Source: Vibrio amylolyticus (GTDB lineage: Bacteria > Pseudomonadota > Gammaproteobacteria > Enterobacterales > Vibrionaceae). From it: a DNA stretch of 64,000 bases. A program made the position numbers and the translations under genes. Positions 45,505 through 54,979 of this stretch are shown here, one piece after another; position 1 is the first letter of the stretch; the number at the start of each line of letters is the position of its first letter. The stretch is taken from NCBI RefSeq assembly GCF_023145695.1, contig NZ_JAJHVV010000005.1:62001-126000 (forward strand). The letters are read 5' to 3'. The notes beneath the pieces are model-generated. The model did not search any database. It was not told the origin of the DNA and saw nothing but the letters and a program-made list of their open reading frames with translations.

Positions 45505-45560
45505 ACCGAAATAAATGCAGTAATATTTCGGTATTTTCCGCAAAGTAATTTAGCAAAAAT
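45505..45560 (+). promoter_or_regulatory. Porin promoter region with diverged operator and overlapping hairpin
   Basis: GCAGTAATA (45517-45525) matches the core of the sulfatase operator and lies at a similar distance from the start. It sits in the loop and right arm of the inverted repeat ACCGAAATA/TATTTCGGT (45505-45513, 45524-45532), followed by ATTTT, which could also terminate the upstream operon. Confidence 0.5.
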
Positions 45561-45625
45561 GACCACACATTCGAAGTCGCACTAGCGATGACATTAAAAC
45601 AACCAAAAGAAAGTAGTGGTTCATT

Positions 45626-46600
45626 ATGAAAAAGACAATCTTAGCACTTTTAGTTGCTTCAGCTGCAACATCTGCATTTGCTGGCGAAATCTACTCAACA
45701 GATACAACGAACGTGTCGATGAAAGGTGAGGTTGATGCTTACCTTGCGACAACGGATATCCAAGGTGTTTCTACCGATGCTGATGTGAACGTTTGGGCGA
45801 AAGTACAAATGGACGCTGAGCAGAAACTGAGTGAACAACTAACAGGCTTTGCTTCTTTTGAAATTGAAGCGGGTTCAAACTACCGCAACACAGACACAGC
45901 CGCTAACTTTGATGATATTCATATTGGTATTAAGACTGATACATGGGGTCTAGCTGTGGGTGAAGTGGGCGACCTAGCTGAGTCTGCTGATGCGATTCAA
46001 AAAGACGACATCACAAATGAAGGCAACTACATGGGCTCTGCTGGTGGTAACCACCGTGAGTCAAAAGGTAATGGCATTGTAGCGAAGACTATCGTCGGCC
46101 CAATGACATTTGTAGCTGATATCAATACTACTAACGAAAAGAACCTAGATTCAACTTATGGTGTGTCTGCAGATTACGCACATGATGTCTTCTCAATTGG
46201 TGCTTCATTCATTCAAGGTGAAACCGATTCTGACGAAGATTACGAGCTATACGGTGTATCGGCATCGGCAGAATTTAAAGGCGTTTACTTAGCAGCAACA
46301 TACGCTGAGTTTAAAGGCGCTGACAGCTTTGGTTTCTACAATACTTCATCGCTAGCGGATGGTGAGACTCTGGGTCTAGCGGCTTCTTACTCGCTAAATA
46401 ACATCCGTGTTTACTCAACATATGCTATCGCTGATATTGAGTCAGCGACAGAGTCTGGCGATACCACAAACTGGGTAATAGGTGCTGACTACGCTGTTGC
46501 AAGTAACATTACTGCTTTTGCAGAATACCAACAAGCTGATGCTGATTGGGCTTCTGAAGACTCAATGACGGTAGTGACTGGTGTTTACTACAGTTTTTAA
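45626..46600 (+). CDS. Outer-membrane porin
   Basis: 324 residues of the gammaproteobacterial general porin type: signal peptide ending SAFAG, strands such as SMKGEVDAYLA, DIHIGIKTDTWGLAVGEVGD, and the C-terminal YYSF. The long acidic loops suggest cation preference. Its diverged operator copy places it in the sulfatase regulon, perhaps as the entry channel for a sulfated substrate. A terminator pair follows. Confidence 0.9.
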   Translation: MKKTILALLVASAATSAFAGEIYSTDTTNVSMKGEVDAYLATTDIQGVSTDADVNVWAKVQMDAEQKLSEQLTGFASFEIEAGSNYRNTDTAANFDDIHIGIKTDTWGLAVGEVGDLAESADAIQKDDITNEGNYMGSAGGNHRESKGNGIVAKTIVGPMTFVADINTTNEKNLDSTYGVSADYAHDVFSIGASFIQGETDSDEDYELYGVSASAEFKGVYLAATYAEFKGADSFGFYNTSSLADGETLGLAASYSLNNIRVYSTYAIADIESATESGDTTNWVIGADYAVASNITAFAEYQQADADWASEDSMTVVTGVYYSF

Positions 46601-46615
46601 TCATTAGAAAAATCG

Positions 46616-46640
46616 GCCAGTTAATTAGTCGTTAACTGGC
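46616..46640 (+). terminator. First hairpin after the porin
   Basis: GCCAGTTAA and TTAACTGGC with a 7-base loop; only a weak T run follows (CCTGCCTTTT). Confidence 0.6.
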
Positions 46641-46691
46641 TATCCCTGCCTTTTACCTCCCCTAAATATGCTCACCACATATTTGGATTTG

Positions 46692-46725
46692 GCCACACTC
46701 AGTTATTTTCTAGTGTGGCTTTTTC
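46692..46725 (+). terminator. Second hairpin terminator after the porin
   Basis: GCCACACT and AGTGTGGC followed by TTTTTC; stronger than the first hairpin. Confidence 0.8.
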
Positions 46726-46758
46726 TATTCTCTACCTGCAGATTCGATAGGAGTGAAC

Positions 46759-47040
46759 ATGATTGTAGATATTGTTGCTAAGGGTAGCATTTATGGAAAT
46801 ACCACGACATTTCGTTGTGAACCGAATAAAGATGGACTTTTTGAACTGTCAAAGATCGTCGGGCGAAAAACCGGAACGAGACCACAAAGCCTTTGTAATA
46901 AAGTTTACGTAGAAACAAAAGAAGAAGCGCTAAAGTTACTGCTGACAAATAAATACTATATATCACTAACAGGCCGTTATTCAGGTATACATCGAAAGTC
47001 TTTGAGACGTATCGCAACCTGTACCATTGTAAAAATATGA
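46759..47040 (+). CDS. Small basic protein of unknown function
   Basis: 93 residues, no signal peptide or membrane helix; rich in lysine and arginine with two cysteines. AGGAG stands 5 bases before ATG 46759, which supports expression. I recognise no family. It is bounded by the porin terminators and a convergent LysR gene. Confidence 0.6.
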   Translation: MIVDIVAKGSIYGNTTTFRCEPNKDGLFELSKIVGRKTGTRPQSLCNKVYVETKEEALKLLLTNKYYISLTGRYSGIHRKSLRRIATCTIVKI

Positions 47041-47129
47041 CATAAAGCTCTACACTTTTTACCATAGTCTTCGAATAATGAGCCTGCTTGTTGAGGAATC
47101 TATATAACTTAGCCTTTATATCCCCTCTC

Positions 47130-47990
47130 TTAACTAATCAGCTCTTTAAAGAGATCAATAAATGCTCTCGTTTTTTTAGAAAGAAACTGGGCAGATGGGT
47201 AAATCATAGTTAAATGTAAGCTTGGGTAAGTAATGTTTGGTAATACTTGAACTAATCGTCCGTCTTCAATGGCCTTTCTAGAGTGCACCGTCGGCAAAAA
47301 AGCGATACCTTGACTGTTTAAAGCCAAAGACTGGAGCAAGTTTAGGTCATCAGATTTAAGGGATATGTGTAAATCGTGTTCCAGCAAGTCTGCGTTATAA
47401 CGGTTCGTAAAAACGCGATGCGATCTTAGATCATTTACAGATGTTAATGGAGAATGGGAGTTTAAATACTCTCTTGATGCGACAAGATGACAACGATAAG
47501 GGATCAAACTGAATTGAATATAGCTATCATCGGTAATAGAAACCACGTTAGGTAACACTTGCAGATCGAAAGCCTGCCTTTTTAAATCGACACTGTCTTG
47601 ATGGTTCTCGACTTCTATTTGAATGTTTGGAAAACGAGAAGAGTACTCGGTAATAGCGGAAGTGAAGGCTTGAGAAGTCATCAGTGCAGAGGGCAAAGCA
47701 AGGCGGAGTGTGCCAGTAAAGTCCTGCTGGGACTCTTTCATTGCAATGATCCCATGCTCTATATGATGAACCTGTTGAGAGACAAGATCATACAAATATT
47801 TACCATGTTCCGTTAATTCAATCGTCTTTGTTGTTCTAATTAGCAACTCACAACCTAATGAGCTTTCAAGTACTTGCAGGCGCCGGCTAACTTTAGAACG
47901 TTGCAGGTTATTGGCTTTTGCTGCTGCGCTTATCCCTCCGTGAAGTACCGTTTGTGTAAACAATCTCAAATCATCAATGCTTGTATTCAT
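47130..47990 (-). CDS. LysR-family transcriptional regulator
   Basis: 286 residues. DNA-binding domain with FTQTVLHGGISAAAKAN and RSKVSRRLQVLE; the effector domain follows (LRLALPSALMTSQAF). It is divergent from, and 101 bases away from, the HlyD/DUF2955 operon, so it likely controls that pump. Confidence 0.9.
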   Translation of the reverse strand: MNTSIDDLRLFTQTVLHGGISAAAKANNLQRSKVSRRLQVLESSLGCELLIRTTKTIELTEHGKYLYDLVSQQVHHIEHGIIAMKESQQDFTGTLRLALPSALMTSQAFTSAITEYSSRFPNIQIEVENHQDSVDLKRQAFDLQVLPNVVSITDDSYIQFSLIPYRCHLVASREYLNSHSPLTSVNDLRSHRVFTNRYNADLLEHDLHISLKSDDLNLLQSLALNSQGIAFLPTVHSRKAIEDGRLVQVLPNITYPSLHLTMIYPSAQFLSKKTRAFIDLFKELIS

Positions 47991-48052
47991 TGTCCTACTT
48001 TTAGGTCGGTCGTGTATGTTTTTTTATTCTACCAGACTCACATGCAAAACCC

Positions 48053-48058
48053 TATAAT
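48053..48058 (+). promoter_or_regulatory. Predicted -10 of the HlyD/DUF2955 operon
   Basis: TATAAT lies 34 bases before ATG 48092, with no good -35 at the usual spacing. A weak -35 fits activation by the divergent LysR protein. Confidence 0.5.
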
Positions 48059-48091
48059 AAGGTCGAATTGCGTAACTAAGGGTTTAATACA

Positions 48092-49156
48092 ATGACTGAA
48101 AGTAAAAAATTCAAACAATGGATGAAAGTGCTGAGCCTCACTTTTATTGTCTTGTTTTTGTATATTATAATTGCTGACCGTAATGCACCTTTGACCACCG
48201 AAGGTCGTGTGCACGGGCATGTAGTACAAATTGCGCCAGAAGTCTCAAGTCGCGTAACAGAAGTTATGATTCGAAATAATGACCACGTTGGAAAAGGAGA
48301 CATTCTTTTCAAGCTGGACCCTCGCCAATTTGAAATAGCACTTGATAAAGCTGAGCTTTCATTGAAATCAGCGAAAGAAAAAGAGATTGCTTTACATGCA
48401 CAAAAAAGTGCCGCAATTGCAAACATAACAAGAGCGAAAGCCTCACTAGACAATGCACTTTCGGAATACAATCGAATTGTTACACTTTCGAAGCAACAAG
48501 CCGTTTCTCGCTCAACACTTGATGAAGTGACTAAGCACTATCAAGTTGCAACCGCAGCGTTAGAGATAGAACGTCAGAATTTAAAAGTGCTACAAGCACA
48601 GTTGGGCCGTGGTGAAGGTACAACAACGGATGTTCGCCTTGCGAAGAATCAGGTAGAGAAAGCGAAGCTTGATTTAGAAAAGACATATGTACGCTCGCCA
48701 AGCGATGGTGTTGTGACGAATCTACGTTTAGAGGTTGGAACGGCTGCGAGTGCAAATATGCCTCTATTAACATTCGTTTCTTCAGGTTCATTATGGGTAG
48801 CGGCTGATTTTCGAGAGAAATCAGTAACCAGAGTTAATGATGACTATAAAGCGTTGGTTACATTTGATGCATACCCTGGCCGAGTGTTTCAATACGACGT
48901 TGACAGCCGAGATCATGGTGTCTCTTCAGGGCAGCAAACACCGAACGGTACATTAACAGAGATACAAGTAAACAATCGCTGGGTACGAGATGCTCAACGT
49001 ACTCGTATCAACCTAGATAACGATGAGACTTTACCGAGCTCACTATTTGTTGGTTCTAGAGCAACCATGGTTCTGCATTCAGGAAACAATGCATTTTGGC
49101 AAGCGGTTGCAAAACTAAGAATTCGCATGGTTAGTCTGTTTCACTTTATTTATTAA
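48092..49156 (+). CDS. HlyD-family membrane fusion protein (EmrA/AaeA-like)
   Basis: 354 residues: one N-terminal membrane helix (VLSLTFIVLFLYIIIA), lipoyl half (PEVSSRVTEVMIRNNDHVGKGD), coiled-coil hairpin (about 85-190) and barrel (VRSPSDGVVTNLRLEVG). The adaptor for the transporter-like protein encoded 9 bases on. No outer-membrane channel is adjacent. Confidence 0.9.
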   Translation: MTESKKFKQWMKVLSLTFIVLFLYIIIADRNAPLTTEGRVHGHVVQIAPEVSSRVTEVMIRNNDHVGKGDILFKLDPRQFEIALDKAELSLKSAKEKEIALHAQKSAAIANITRAKASLDNALSEYNRIVTLSKQQAVSRSTLDEVTKHYQVATAALEIERQNLKVLQAQLGRGEGTTTDVRLAKNQVEKAKLDLEKTYVRSPSDGVVTNLRLEVGTAASANMPLLTFVSSGSLWVAADFREKSVTRVNDDYKALVTFDAYPGRVFQYDVDSRDHGVSSGQQTPNGTLTEIQVNNRWVRDAQRTRINLDNDETLPSSLFVGSRATMVLHSGNNAFWQAVAKLRIRMVSLFHFIY

Positions 49157-49165
49157 GGGGGATTG

Positions 49166-50218
49166 ATGAAAGCGCTTCGTATATGGTTTGGCTGTTCGCT
49201 TGGATTGGCAATCAGTATGGTATTAGGCTGGGACTTTGGCTTTCTTACTATTCTGATGCCACTGTTCGTGCTAGGTAAAATTGACCATTTCCACCTGCCT
49301 GCAATGATAATGATATTCGCAGCAGCGGTCTGGACCTCGCTACAAATTACATTGTTGTGGGAATTCTTTAATATCTACCCTGTGATTCTGTTCATATTGG
49401 TCGGCGTTGCCTTTTTAATTAATAGCATCGCTATGACCAATCAGAAAACGTTCTTAATAGGGTATATGGGGTTGTTACTAGGGTCGATTCTTTTGAACTT
49501 TTCTAGTTACACCTTCATGGATATCGAAGAGCTTTCAATCACCATTATTGTTGCGTGTATAGCAAACATCGTCATTTGTAGTATTGCACACTGGCTCTTT
49601 CCTGAACCGGAAGGAAAACCATCCACTGAAGAGCCAAAGCAGGCGGCCCCTGAGTCAGATTCTGCTATAAGTCGAATAGAAGGGATGACACAAGTTGCAA
49701 TGGTTTGGTCGATCGCAATGTTTGCATTTGTAGTTTTTCAGGTCTTTGATTTGTATGACTCAGCAGCAGCGAATGCTTCGATTCTTATCATATTGGCACC
49801 GATGACATGCATTGGTATTCTTCAAATGGCTAAGATACGGATAATTGGCACAGCATTGGGGTGTGTCGCTGGGCTTGCTGTTCAGTTAACACTAGGACTA
49901 TGGTTTGAAAATCCTTTCCTTTATTGGTTGCTCTTTACCATTGCTATGGGGCCATTTTGTTACTGGCAAACGCAAGGTATTGCCAAAGCGGCGCTTTCAC
50001 TCTCTGCAATGGCGGCGCTTTGTGTTCCATTAACCTCCGCTCTGGCCCCTGGTGAGTCTGATGCGGTGTTCTCAATTCTTTATCGTTTTAGTTCTATCTT
50101 TATCGCGGTGATATTAAGTGTGTTAGTGATGCTATGTATTCAGTATGTGTTCGATAGGACCTTACCTAAGCCAAACATATCGAAGAGAACTCACAATGTT
50201 GGCTCTAATCAGTCATAG
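49166..50218 (+). CDS. DUF2955/FUSC-like membrane transporter
   Basis: 350 residues with about ten membrane helices in two similar halves, separated by a polar loop near residues 150-175 (EPEGKPSTEEPKQ). It resembles the DUF2955 branch of aromatic-acid exporter-type proteins paired with HlyD adaptors. AAGGGG precedes ATG 49166. Substrate unknown; organic acids or other toxic compounds are guesses from the family. Confidence 0.8.
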   Translation: MKALRIWFGCSLGLAISMVLGWDFGFLTILMPLFVLGKIDHFHLPAMIMIFAAAVWTSLQITLLWEFFNIYPVILFILVGVAFLINSIAMTNQKTFLIGYMGLLLGSILLNFSSYTFMDIEELSITIIVACIANIVICSIAHWLFPEPEGKPSTEEPKQAAPESDSAISRIEGMTQVAMVWSIAMFAFVVFQVFDLYDSAAANASILIILAPMTCIGILQMAKIRIIGTALGCVAGLAVQLTLGLWFENPFLYWLLFTIAMGPFCYWQTQGIAKAALSLSAMAALCVPLTSALAPGESDAVFSILYRFSSIFIAVILSVLVMLCIQYVFDRTLPKPNISKRTHNVGSNQS

Positions 50219-50263
50219 ATAGTCGTGCGCGAAAGCGTCATGAAAATAAGGCAGTGACTGTTA

Positions 50264-51457
50264 ATGAACCATCGAATTTTTAAAACGACAAGGCGAACTC
50301 TGCGTCAATGTTATGTTCTTATATTGCTGACGCTAACATCAGCATGCAGTACTACGCCGGAAAGAAATGCATCGATAAATTCTGAGTCTATGAACCCACT
50401 TAACGTGTCAGGGCTCAGGTTTTGGGATGATCATATCTCTAAAACGGAAAATTATGATGTACTAGCTGAGATAGATGCGTTGATTAAGAATAAAGCGGAC
50501 ACCGATATGGTAAATCACTTAGCTTTGTCAGGTGGTGGCGTTAATGGTGCTTTTTCCGCTGGCATTTTAAACGCATGGACAGAGCAGGGAACAAGACCTG
50601 ATTTTGATGTCGTTACTGGGGTCTCTACGGGGGCACTTGTATCCGTCTTCGCCTTTTTAGGCAGTGAATACGATGAGCAGCTAAAGCACTATTACACCGA
50701 AACAACGCTAGATGAAATGTTTAAAAGGAACTCAATCATCCAGTTGATATCACGTCGCGCAATCGTTGATACTACGGGGTTTGAGGAAAAGGTCCGCAAC
50801 GCAATAAATACCGATATGATTGAAAAAATTGCGGTTGAAAGAGAGAAAGGGCGACTCCTACTCATTGCGACGACCAATTTAGATAATGAGAAAATGGCGG
50901 TGTGGGATGTCGGTCGAATAGCGGAATTAAGAAGTGCAGAAGCTCAGAAACTTGTACAAGATATTGTGATTGCAAGTAGCTCTATCCCTGGAGCGTTTCC
51001 TGCTAAGATTATTAACCTTGATTCAGATGTCGGTAATTATGATGAGCTACATGTTGATGGTGGCGTATCAAGACAAGTGTTTCTAATTCCTCAGTGGATG
51101 CAAAATAGAACGGAGGTATCGCCGTTTAAGCAAACCGTTTATGTGATAAGAAATGGGAGTTTAAAACCGAGGTTTAGTGAAGTTGATAATAGTATTTCAT
51201 CAGTATCAGCGAGATCGGTATCGACACTAACGAGAAGGCAAGGTGTTGGTGATGTTGAGTATATTTATCACTATTCTTTAAGTCATGATCTGGATTTCAA
51301 TTTGGCGCACATCGACGATGACTTTATTGATGATGACTTAGACCCTCTGGGTCTCGAGTATATGAACGCTGTTTTTGATTATGGCTACTGGCATATGAAA
51401 AGTGAAACACTATGGCTCGAACGACCTCCAAGCCTAGGAAAAGAGTTTAAATTGTAA
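50264..51457 (+). CDS. Patatin-like phospholipase lipoprotein
   Basis: 397 residues. The lipobox LTSAC (C28) makes it a lipoprotein. The patatin dyad is present: GVSTG (S121) after the oxyanion loop GGGVNGAFSAG, and the aspartate in VDGGVSRQ. It should hydrolyse acyl esters of lipids at the envelope. It begins 45 bases after the DUF2955 gene and may be cotranscribed with it. Confidence 0.9.
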   Translation: MNHRIFKTTRRTLRQCYVLILLTLTSACSTTPERNASINSESMNPLNVSGLRFWDDHISKTENYDVLAEIDALIKNKADTDMVNHLALSGGGVNGAFSAGILNAWTEQGTRPDFDVVTGVSTGALVSVFAFLGSEYDEQLKHYYTETTLDEMFKRNSIIQLISRRAIVDTTGFEEKVRNAINTDMIEKIAVEREKGRLLLIATTNLDNEKMAVWDVGRIAELRSAEAQKLVQDIVIASSSIPGAFPAKIINLDSDVGNYDELHVDGGVSRQVFLIPQWMQNRTEVSPFKQTVYVIRNGSLKPRFSEVDNSISSVSARSVSTLTRRQGVGDVEYIYHYSLSHDLDFNLAHIDDDFIDDDLDPLGLEYMNAVFDYGYWHMKSETLWLERPPSLGKEFKL

Positions 51458-51581
51458 AAAAACTGAAATCTACGGAGAAATTGGTAACTAAGGTCTTAAT
51501 TTACTCGTGATCCTGGTTATCCTTTTATTTCGTTGCGACAAGGGTATAGAATAATCTCAGCCCAATGAAATAGGATTGTTC

Positions 51582-52055
51582 ATGAAAAATATTGCTGTCT
51601 TTGTTGATGTACAGAATGTGTATTACACCACGCGTGATAAGTATCGCCGTAATTTCGATTATAACCAATTCTGGTATGTCGCGACTCAAGGGTTCAATGT
51701 TGCTCATGCTAACGCTTATGCGATCTCTAGTACCGACCCTAAGCAGCGTCAATTTCACCACATTCTGCGTGGCATTGGATTTACTGTTTGTTTGAAACCG
51801 TTTATTCAACGAAAAGATGGAAGCGCGAAAGGGGACTGGGATGTGGGTATAGCTTTAGATGCCTTTGAACTTGCTCCGAATGTCGATAAGGTTATTTTGG
51901 TCTCAGGGGATGGAGACTTTTCTATTCTTGTGGACCGAATCAAATCTCGTTTTGGTAAGCCAGTTGAAGTTTACGGTGTACCGGGCTTAACATCTCAAGA
52001 TTTGATTGAATCAGCGAGCAAATTCATACCTATCGATGACGATCTACTGCTCTAA
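51582..52055 (+). CDS. NYN-domain (LabA/DUF88) putative ribonuclease
   Basis: 157 residues forming one PIN-like NYN domain. The acidic residues are in AVFVDVQNVYY, GDWDVGIALDAF and VSGDGDFSILVD, and the final fold motif is VEVYG. Such proteins are predicted metal-dependent nucleases. ATG 51582 is chosen. The gene ends 12 bases inside the convergent DUF2986 gene. Confidence 0.88.
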   Translation: MKNIAVFVDVQNVYYTTRDKYRRNFDYNQFWYVATQGFNVAHANAYAISSTDPKQRQFHHILRGIGFTVCLKPFIQRKDGSAKGDWDVGIALDAFELAPNVDKVILVSGDGDFSILVDRIKSRFGKPVEVYGVPGLTSQDLIESASKFIPIDDDLLL

Positions 52056-52232
52056 ATCAGAGTTCACTTCTTCAGTGCTAGTGGTATCAGCGGCTTTATT
52101 CGCTTCTTCAGCTTCGATTTTTGCACGTTCTGCTTTAGAGATGTAACGAGGCTTATTGCTGCTGTGTAGTTTGGCATTGTGCTTTTTCTGTTTTTTCTTC
52201 AAGATTTCATTAATTTTCTTTTTGCGATTCAT
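52044..52232 (-). CDS. DUF2986 small basic protein
   Basis: 62 residues with an N-terminus very rich in lysine (MNRKKKINEILKKKQKKHN) and an acidic, helical end. This is the DUF2986 pattern seen in Vibrio and relatives. Function unknown. ATG 52232 fits the family; ATG 52244 would add four residues. Confidence 0.75.
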   Translation of the reverse strand: MNRKKKINEILKKKQKKHNAKLHSSNKPRYISKAERAKIEAEEANKAADTTSTEEVNSDLEQ

Positions 52233-52321
52233 AGATAATGCCATATGGTGTTATTTGGAAGAGGATAATAGAGTTTTTCACGTGAGACAGCAAGTTTGTA
52301 TCCTGCTCATTAAGGGTAGTC

Positions 52322-52711
52322 ATGGCCACTAAACAAAGCAATATCTTAAAGGGCGCGTTACTGACAGAGTTTAAAACAGTGGCATCTATGATGGCTATAT
52401 ACTGTCGTGACCACCATAGTGGCGATGAATTATGTGCAGAATGTCAGTCTCTTCTTACTTACGCAGAGACTAAATTAGATCGTTGTCCGTATGGAGATGC
52501 AAAGCCGACGTGTAATCGTTGCCCAATCCACTGTTATAAGCCTCAACCAAAAGAACAAATGCGCTTAATTATGCGTTACTCGGGGCCAAGAATGTTGCTC
52601 CCGCATCCTATACTTGCAATACGCCATTTGATCCACGAAAGAAAACCAGTACCTGAAAAACCATTACCAAAGAATTCAAATCGTCATCATCGCCAGTTAA
52701 AGAATAAATAG
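52322..52711 (+). CDS. ygbA: YgbA-family protein (nitrous-oxide-stimulated promoter family)
   Basis: 129 residues with a cysteine/histidine-rich core: YCRDHH, LCAECQ, RCPYGD and [11 protein letters not shown], probably a metal or cluster site. This matches the YgbA_NO family, whose E. coli member is induced by nitric oxide. The C-terminus is basic. Exact role is not settled. Confidence 0.88.
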   Translation: MATKQSNILKGALLTEFKTVASMMAIYCRDHHSGDELCAECQSLLTYAETKLDRCPYGDAKPTCNRCPIHCYKPQPKEQMRLIMRYSGPRMLLPHPILAIRHLIHERKPVPEKPLPKNSNRHHRQLKNK

Positions 52712-52763
52712 TCGAAGAAAGTCGTTCAAACTGTGCTTAAAAAATATATTTAAAGGTCTACCT

Positions 52764-53861
52764 ATGAACAACGTATATGCAGAGATAACAGGGTGGGGAA
52801 AGTGTCTTCCACCTTCTGTTCTTACCAATAATGACTTAAGTACCTTCATGGAAACTTCAGACGAGTGGATTCGTACTCGTACCGGGATTGAAGAGCGCCG
52901 AATAAGCCACGTTAACACGTCTGATATGGCGACTGTGGCGGCTAGGCACGCTATTGCTTGTGCAAATATCGACGTAAACGATATTGATGTTGTTATTGTC
53001 TCTACTTGCTCTCCTGACTCTCTACTGCCAAACACGGCGTCCAAGGTGTCACAAAATCTTGGGATTAAAGCGGCCGCAGCGTTTGATTTAAACGCGGCTT
53101 GTACTGGGTTTGTCTACGGGTTAGAAACCGCAACCCGCTTAATTCAAGCGGGTAACTATAAACATGCGTTAGTGATAGGTGCCGAGCGATTATCGTTTTT
53201 TATTGATTGGACTAAACGCGATACGGCGGTTCTTTTTGGAGACGGTGCTGGTGCGGTTGTACTTTCTAAAACGGAACAACAAGTTGGTTTACAAAAAGCC
53301 AGCATTGGCTGTGATGCCAAAGGACGCGATATTCTTGCGGTACCTAAATTTGGTACCTCGATGGACAGATTCGCTGCAGACAATGGCTATTGGGACTTTA
53401 ACTTCATCGGAAAAGACATTTTCAAACGTGCAGTAAAAGGCATGGGTGCTGCGTCAAACGAAGTGTTAACTCAATCTAAGCTTTCAACTGACGATATCGA
53501 TGTGGTCATTCCCCATCAAGCGAATATTCGTATCATTCAGACATTGTGTGACATTTCCGGCATTGAGCAGGATAAGGCCTTTATCAACATTAATAAGTAT
53601 GGAAACACTTCAGCTGCGACCGTGCCGATTGCACTTTGCGAAGCGGTAGAACAAGGTAAAATACAACCAAATAATAACCTATTATTGGCGGCGTTCGGGG
53701 CGGGTTTAACTTGGGGTGCCGCGCATGTAAAATGGGGCGAACGAGTTACGCCACTGTCAACGAGCGAGGCTTGTCTCGAAGAGACGGATAAAACCGCACT
53801 TGAACTACTTGAAGAAGCAATTTCCTTTTGTAAGGAAAAGAGTAAAACCATTACTTTTTAA
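52764..53861 (+). CDS. Beta-ketoacyl-ACP synthase III (FabH family, second-copy type)
   Basis: 365 residues with the FabH triad: the cysteine in AACTGFVYG (C113), the histidine in PHQANIR and the asparagine in NKYGNTSA. It starts fatty acid synthesis by condensing acetyl-CoA with malonyl-ACP, or uses another acyl-CoA. No fab genes are adjacent, so this is likely the second FabH of the genome. An extra C-terminal tail of about 35 residues is beyond the usual 320. Confidence 0.9.
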   Translation: MNNVYAEITGWGKCLPPSVLTNNDLSTFMETSDEWIRTRTGIEERRISHVNTSDMATVAARHAIACANIDVNDIDVVIVSTCSPDSLLPNTASKVSQNLGIKAAAAFDLNAACTGFVYGLETATRLIQAGNYKHALVIGAERLSFFIDWTKRDTAVLFGDGAGAVVLSKTEQQVGLQKASIGCDAKGRDILAVPKFGTSMDRFAADNGYWDFNFIGKDIFKRAVKGMGAASNEVLTQSKLSTDDIDVVIPHQANIRIIQTLCDISGIEQDKAFININKYGNTSAATVPIALCEAVEQGKIQPNNNLLLAAFGAGLTWGAAHVKWGERVTPLSTSEACLEETDKTALELLEEAISFCKEKSKTITF

Positions 53862-53885
53862 ACGTGGTAGCTTAGATTAAAAAAC

Positions 53886-53925
53886 AAAAAGGTTAGACAT
53901 AATTATCTATGTCTAACCTTTTTTT
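53886..53925. terminator. Bidirectional terminator between the FabH-type and EEP genes
   Basis: GGTTAGACATA and TATGTCTAACC (11-bp stem, 6-base loop) flanked by A and T runs. Confidence 0.92.
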
Positions 53926-54854
53926 GTGCTAATTTTCGTTCGAATCATTAAGTGGTCGGAACCTTTCACATCCGTAATCGCCTTTCTTGAACAAATGGAC
54001 CAACTATCTGTGTCGGATTTTAGCCAAAGGTGATCGATGGCAATCATAGAAAGTGCGGGCGTTTGAAAGTAAGGATTCCAATTTGGCCATGACGCCACTG
54101 GATACGTTTGGAATTCAGAAAAAATCCGATTAAACAACAGGCTGTTTGCTGAAAGGTTGAAGTCTCCAACGATAAGCGTGTCAGGGTAAGGGTAGGTCTC
54201 TACCATCGCTTCTATCGTTCTGATTAATGCGTCTCTCCTATACCACAACTGTTTATTTCTCGGGGAAGGAGGATGCGCAGTAATAAGGTGAATGGTGTTC
54301 TCTGGTGTTACTTGCCATTCCCCACTAATCACGTTTTGTGCGTCAGGTGTATGGAAAACCGAAAATCCATGTAAAGGATATTTACTGAGAATCAGTTGGC
54401 TAGAAGGGTAGCCAATTGCAGGTTGCCCTCCATAGCGATAGGGGAAGATATCATCGAGCATGTAAAACATTTCGCCCATCTCGGGTGACACCTCTTGCAT
54501 TATGACAAGATCAGCTGGGTTTTGGATTAGCTCGTTTACATAGCTATTGATGTCTGGGTTGTCGTAGTAAAGATTAAATTGCACGATTTCAAATTTTGAT
54601 GCGTTTTCGCATGTCGCTGTACTGACGTTATGACGTGGAGCCAATGAGAAGCAGAACATCATGAAGATTAAACTAGCAACGGCCGATTTCTTATCTCGAA
54701 TAATCAGGGAAAATATCAGTAGCACACCGTAATAGAAGATAAATAAGGCAGGGTAGGCAAAAATATTCTCTAACCACCAACTAGGTTTAATCTGTGAGAA
54801 AGTACTGAATATAACGGCAGGGGCGAGTAAAAGTAGCCAAATCACGATCTTCAA
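53913..54854 (-). CDS. Endonuclease/exonuclease/phosphatase-family protein with membrane anchor
   Basis: 313 residues: two N-terminal membrane helices (about 1-20 and 32-65) and an EEP catalytic domain. Motifs seen are FNLYYDN, LVIMQEVSPEM (metal-binding glutamate), GDFNLSANS and SDHLMI. The DNase I-like fold acts on phosphodiesters. The anchored domain is probably periplasmic. The start is TTG at 54854; GTG at 54845 is an alternative. Confidence 0.85.
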   Translation of the reverse strand: MKIVIWLLLLAPAVIFSTFSQIKPSWWLENIFAYPALFIFYYGVLLIFSLIIRDKKSAVASLIFMMFCFSLAPRHNVSTATCENASKFEIVQFNLYYDNPDINSYVNELIQNPADLVIMQEVSPEMGEMFYMLDDIFPYRYGGQPAIGYPSSQLILSKYPLHGFSVFHTPDAQNVISGEWQVTPENTIHLITAHPPSPRNKQLWYRRDALIRTIEAMVETYPYPDTLIVGDFNLSANSLLFNRIFSEFQTYPVASWPNWNPYFQTPALSMIAIDHLWLKSDTDSWSICSRKAITDVKGSDHLMIRTKISTKKG

Positions 54855-54929
54855 TCAACTGATCCACTTTATAGTTAAGGAATAAGCTAAGTATGGACCA
54901 AATGTAGATACATATTTGATTTTACGGAA

Positions 54930-54955
54930 AATAAATGGGCTCTGATAGAGCCCAA
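54930..54955 (-). terminator. Terminator of the chemoreceptor gene
   Basis: TGGGCTCT-N3-AGAGCCCA, followed on the minus strand by TTTATTTT. Confidence 0.85.
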
Positions 54956-54979
54956 GTTTTAAATAAATGGCGTATTTGA

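Noticed and set aside
46778..47065. Minus-strand 95-residue frame opposite the small basic protein
   Set aside because: The plus-strand frame has the better ribosome site; this one has none.
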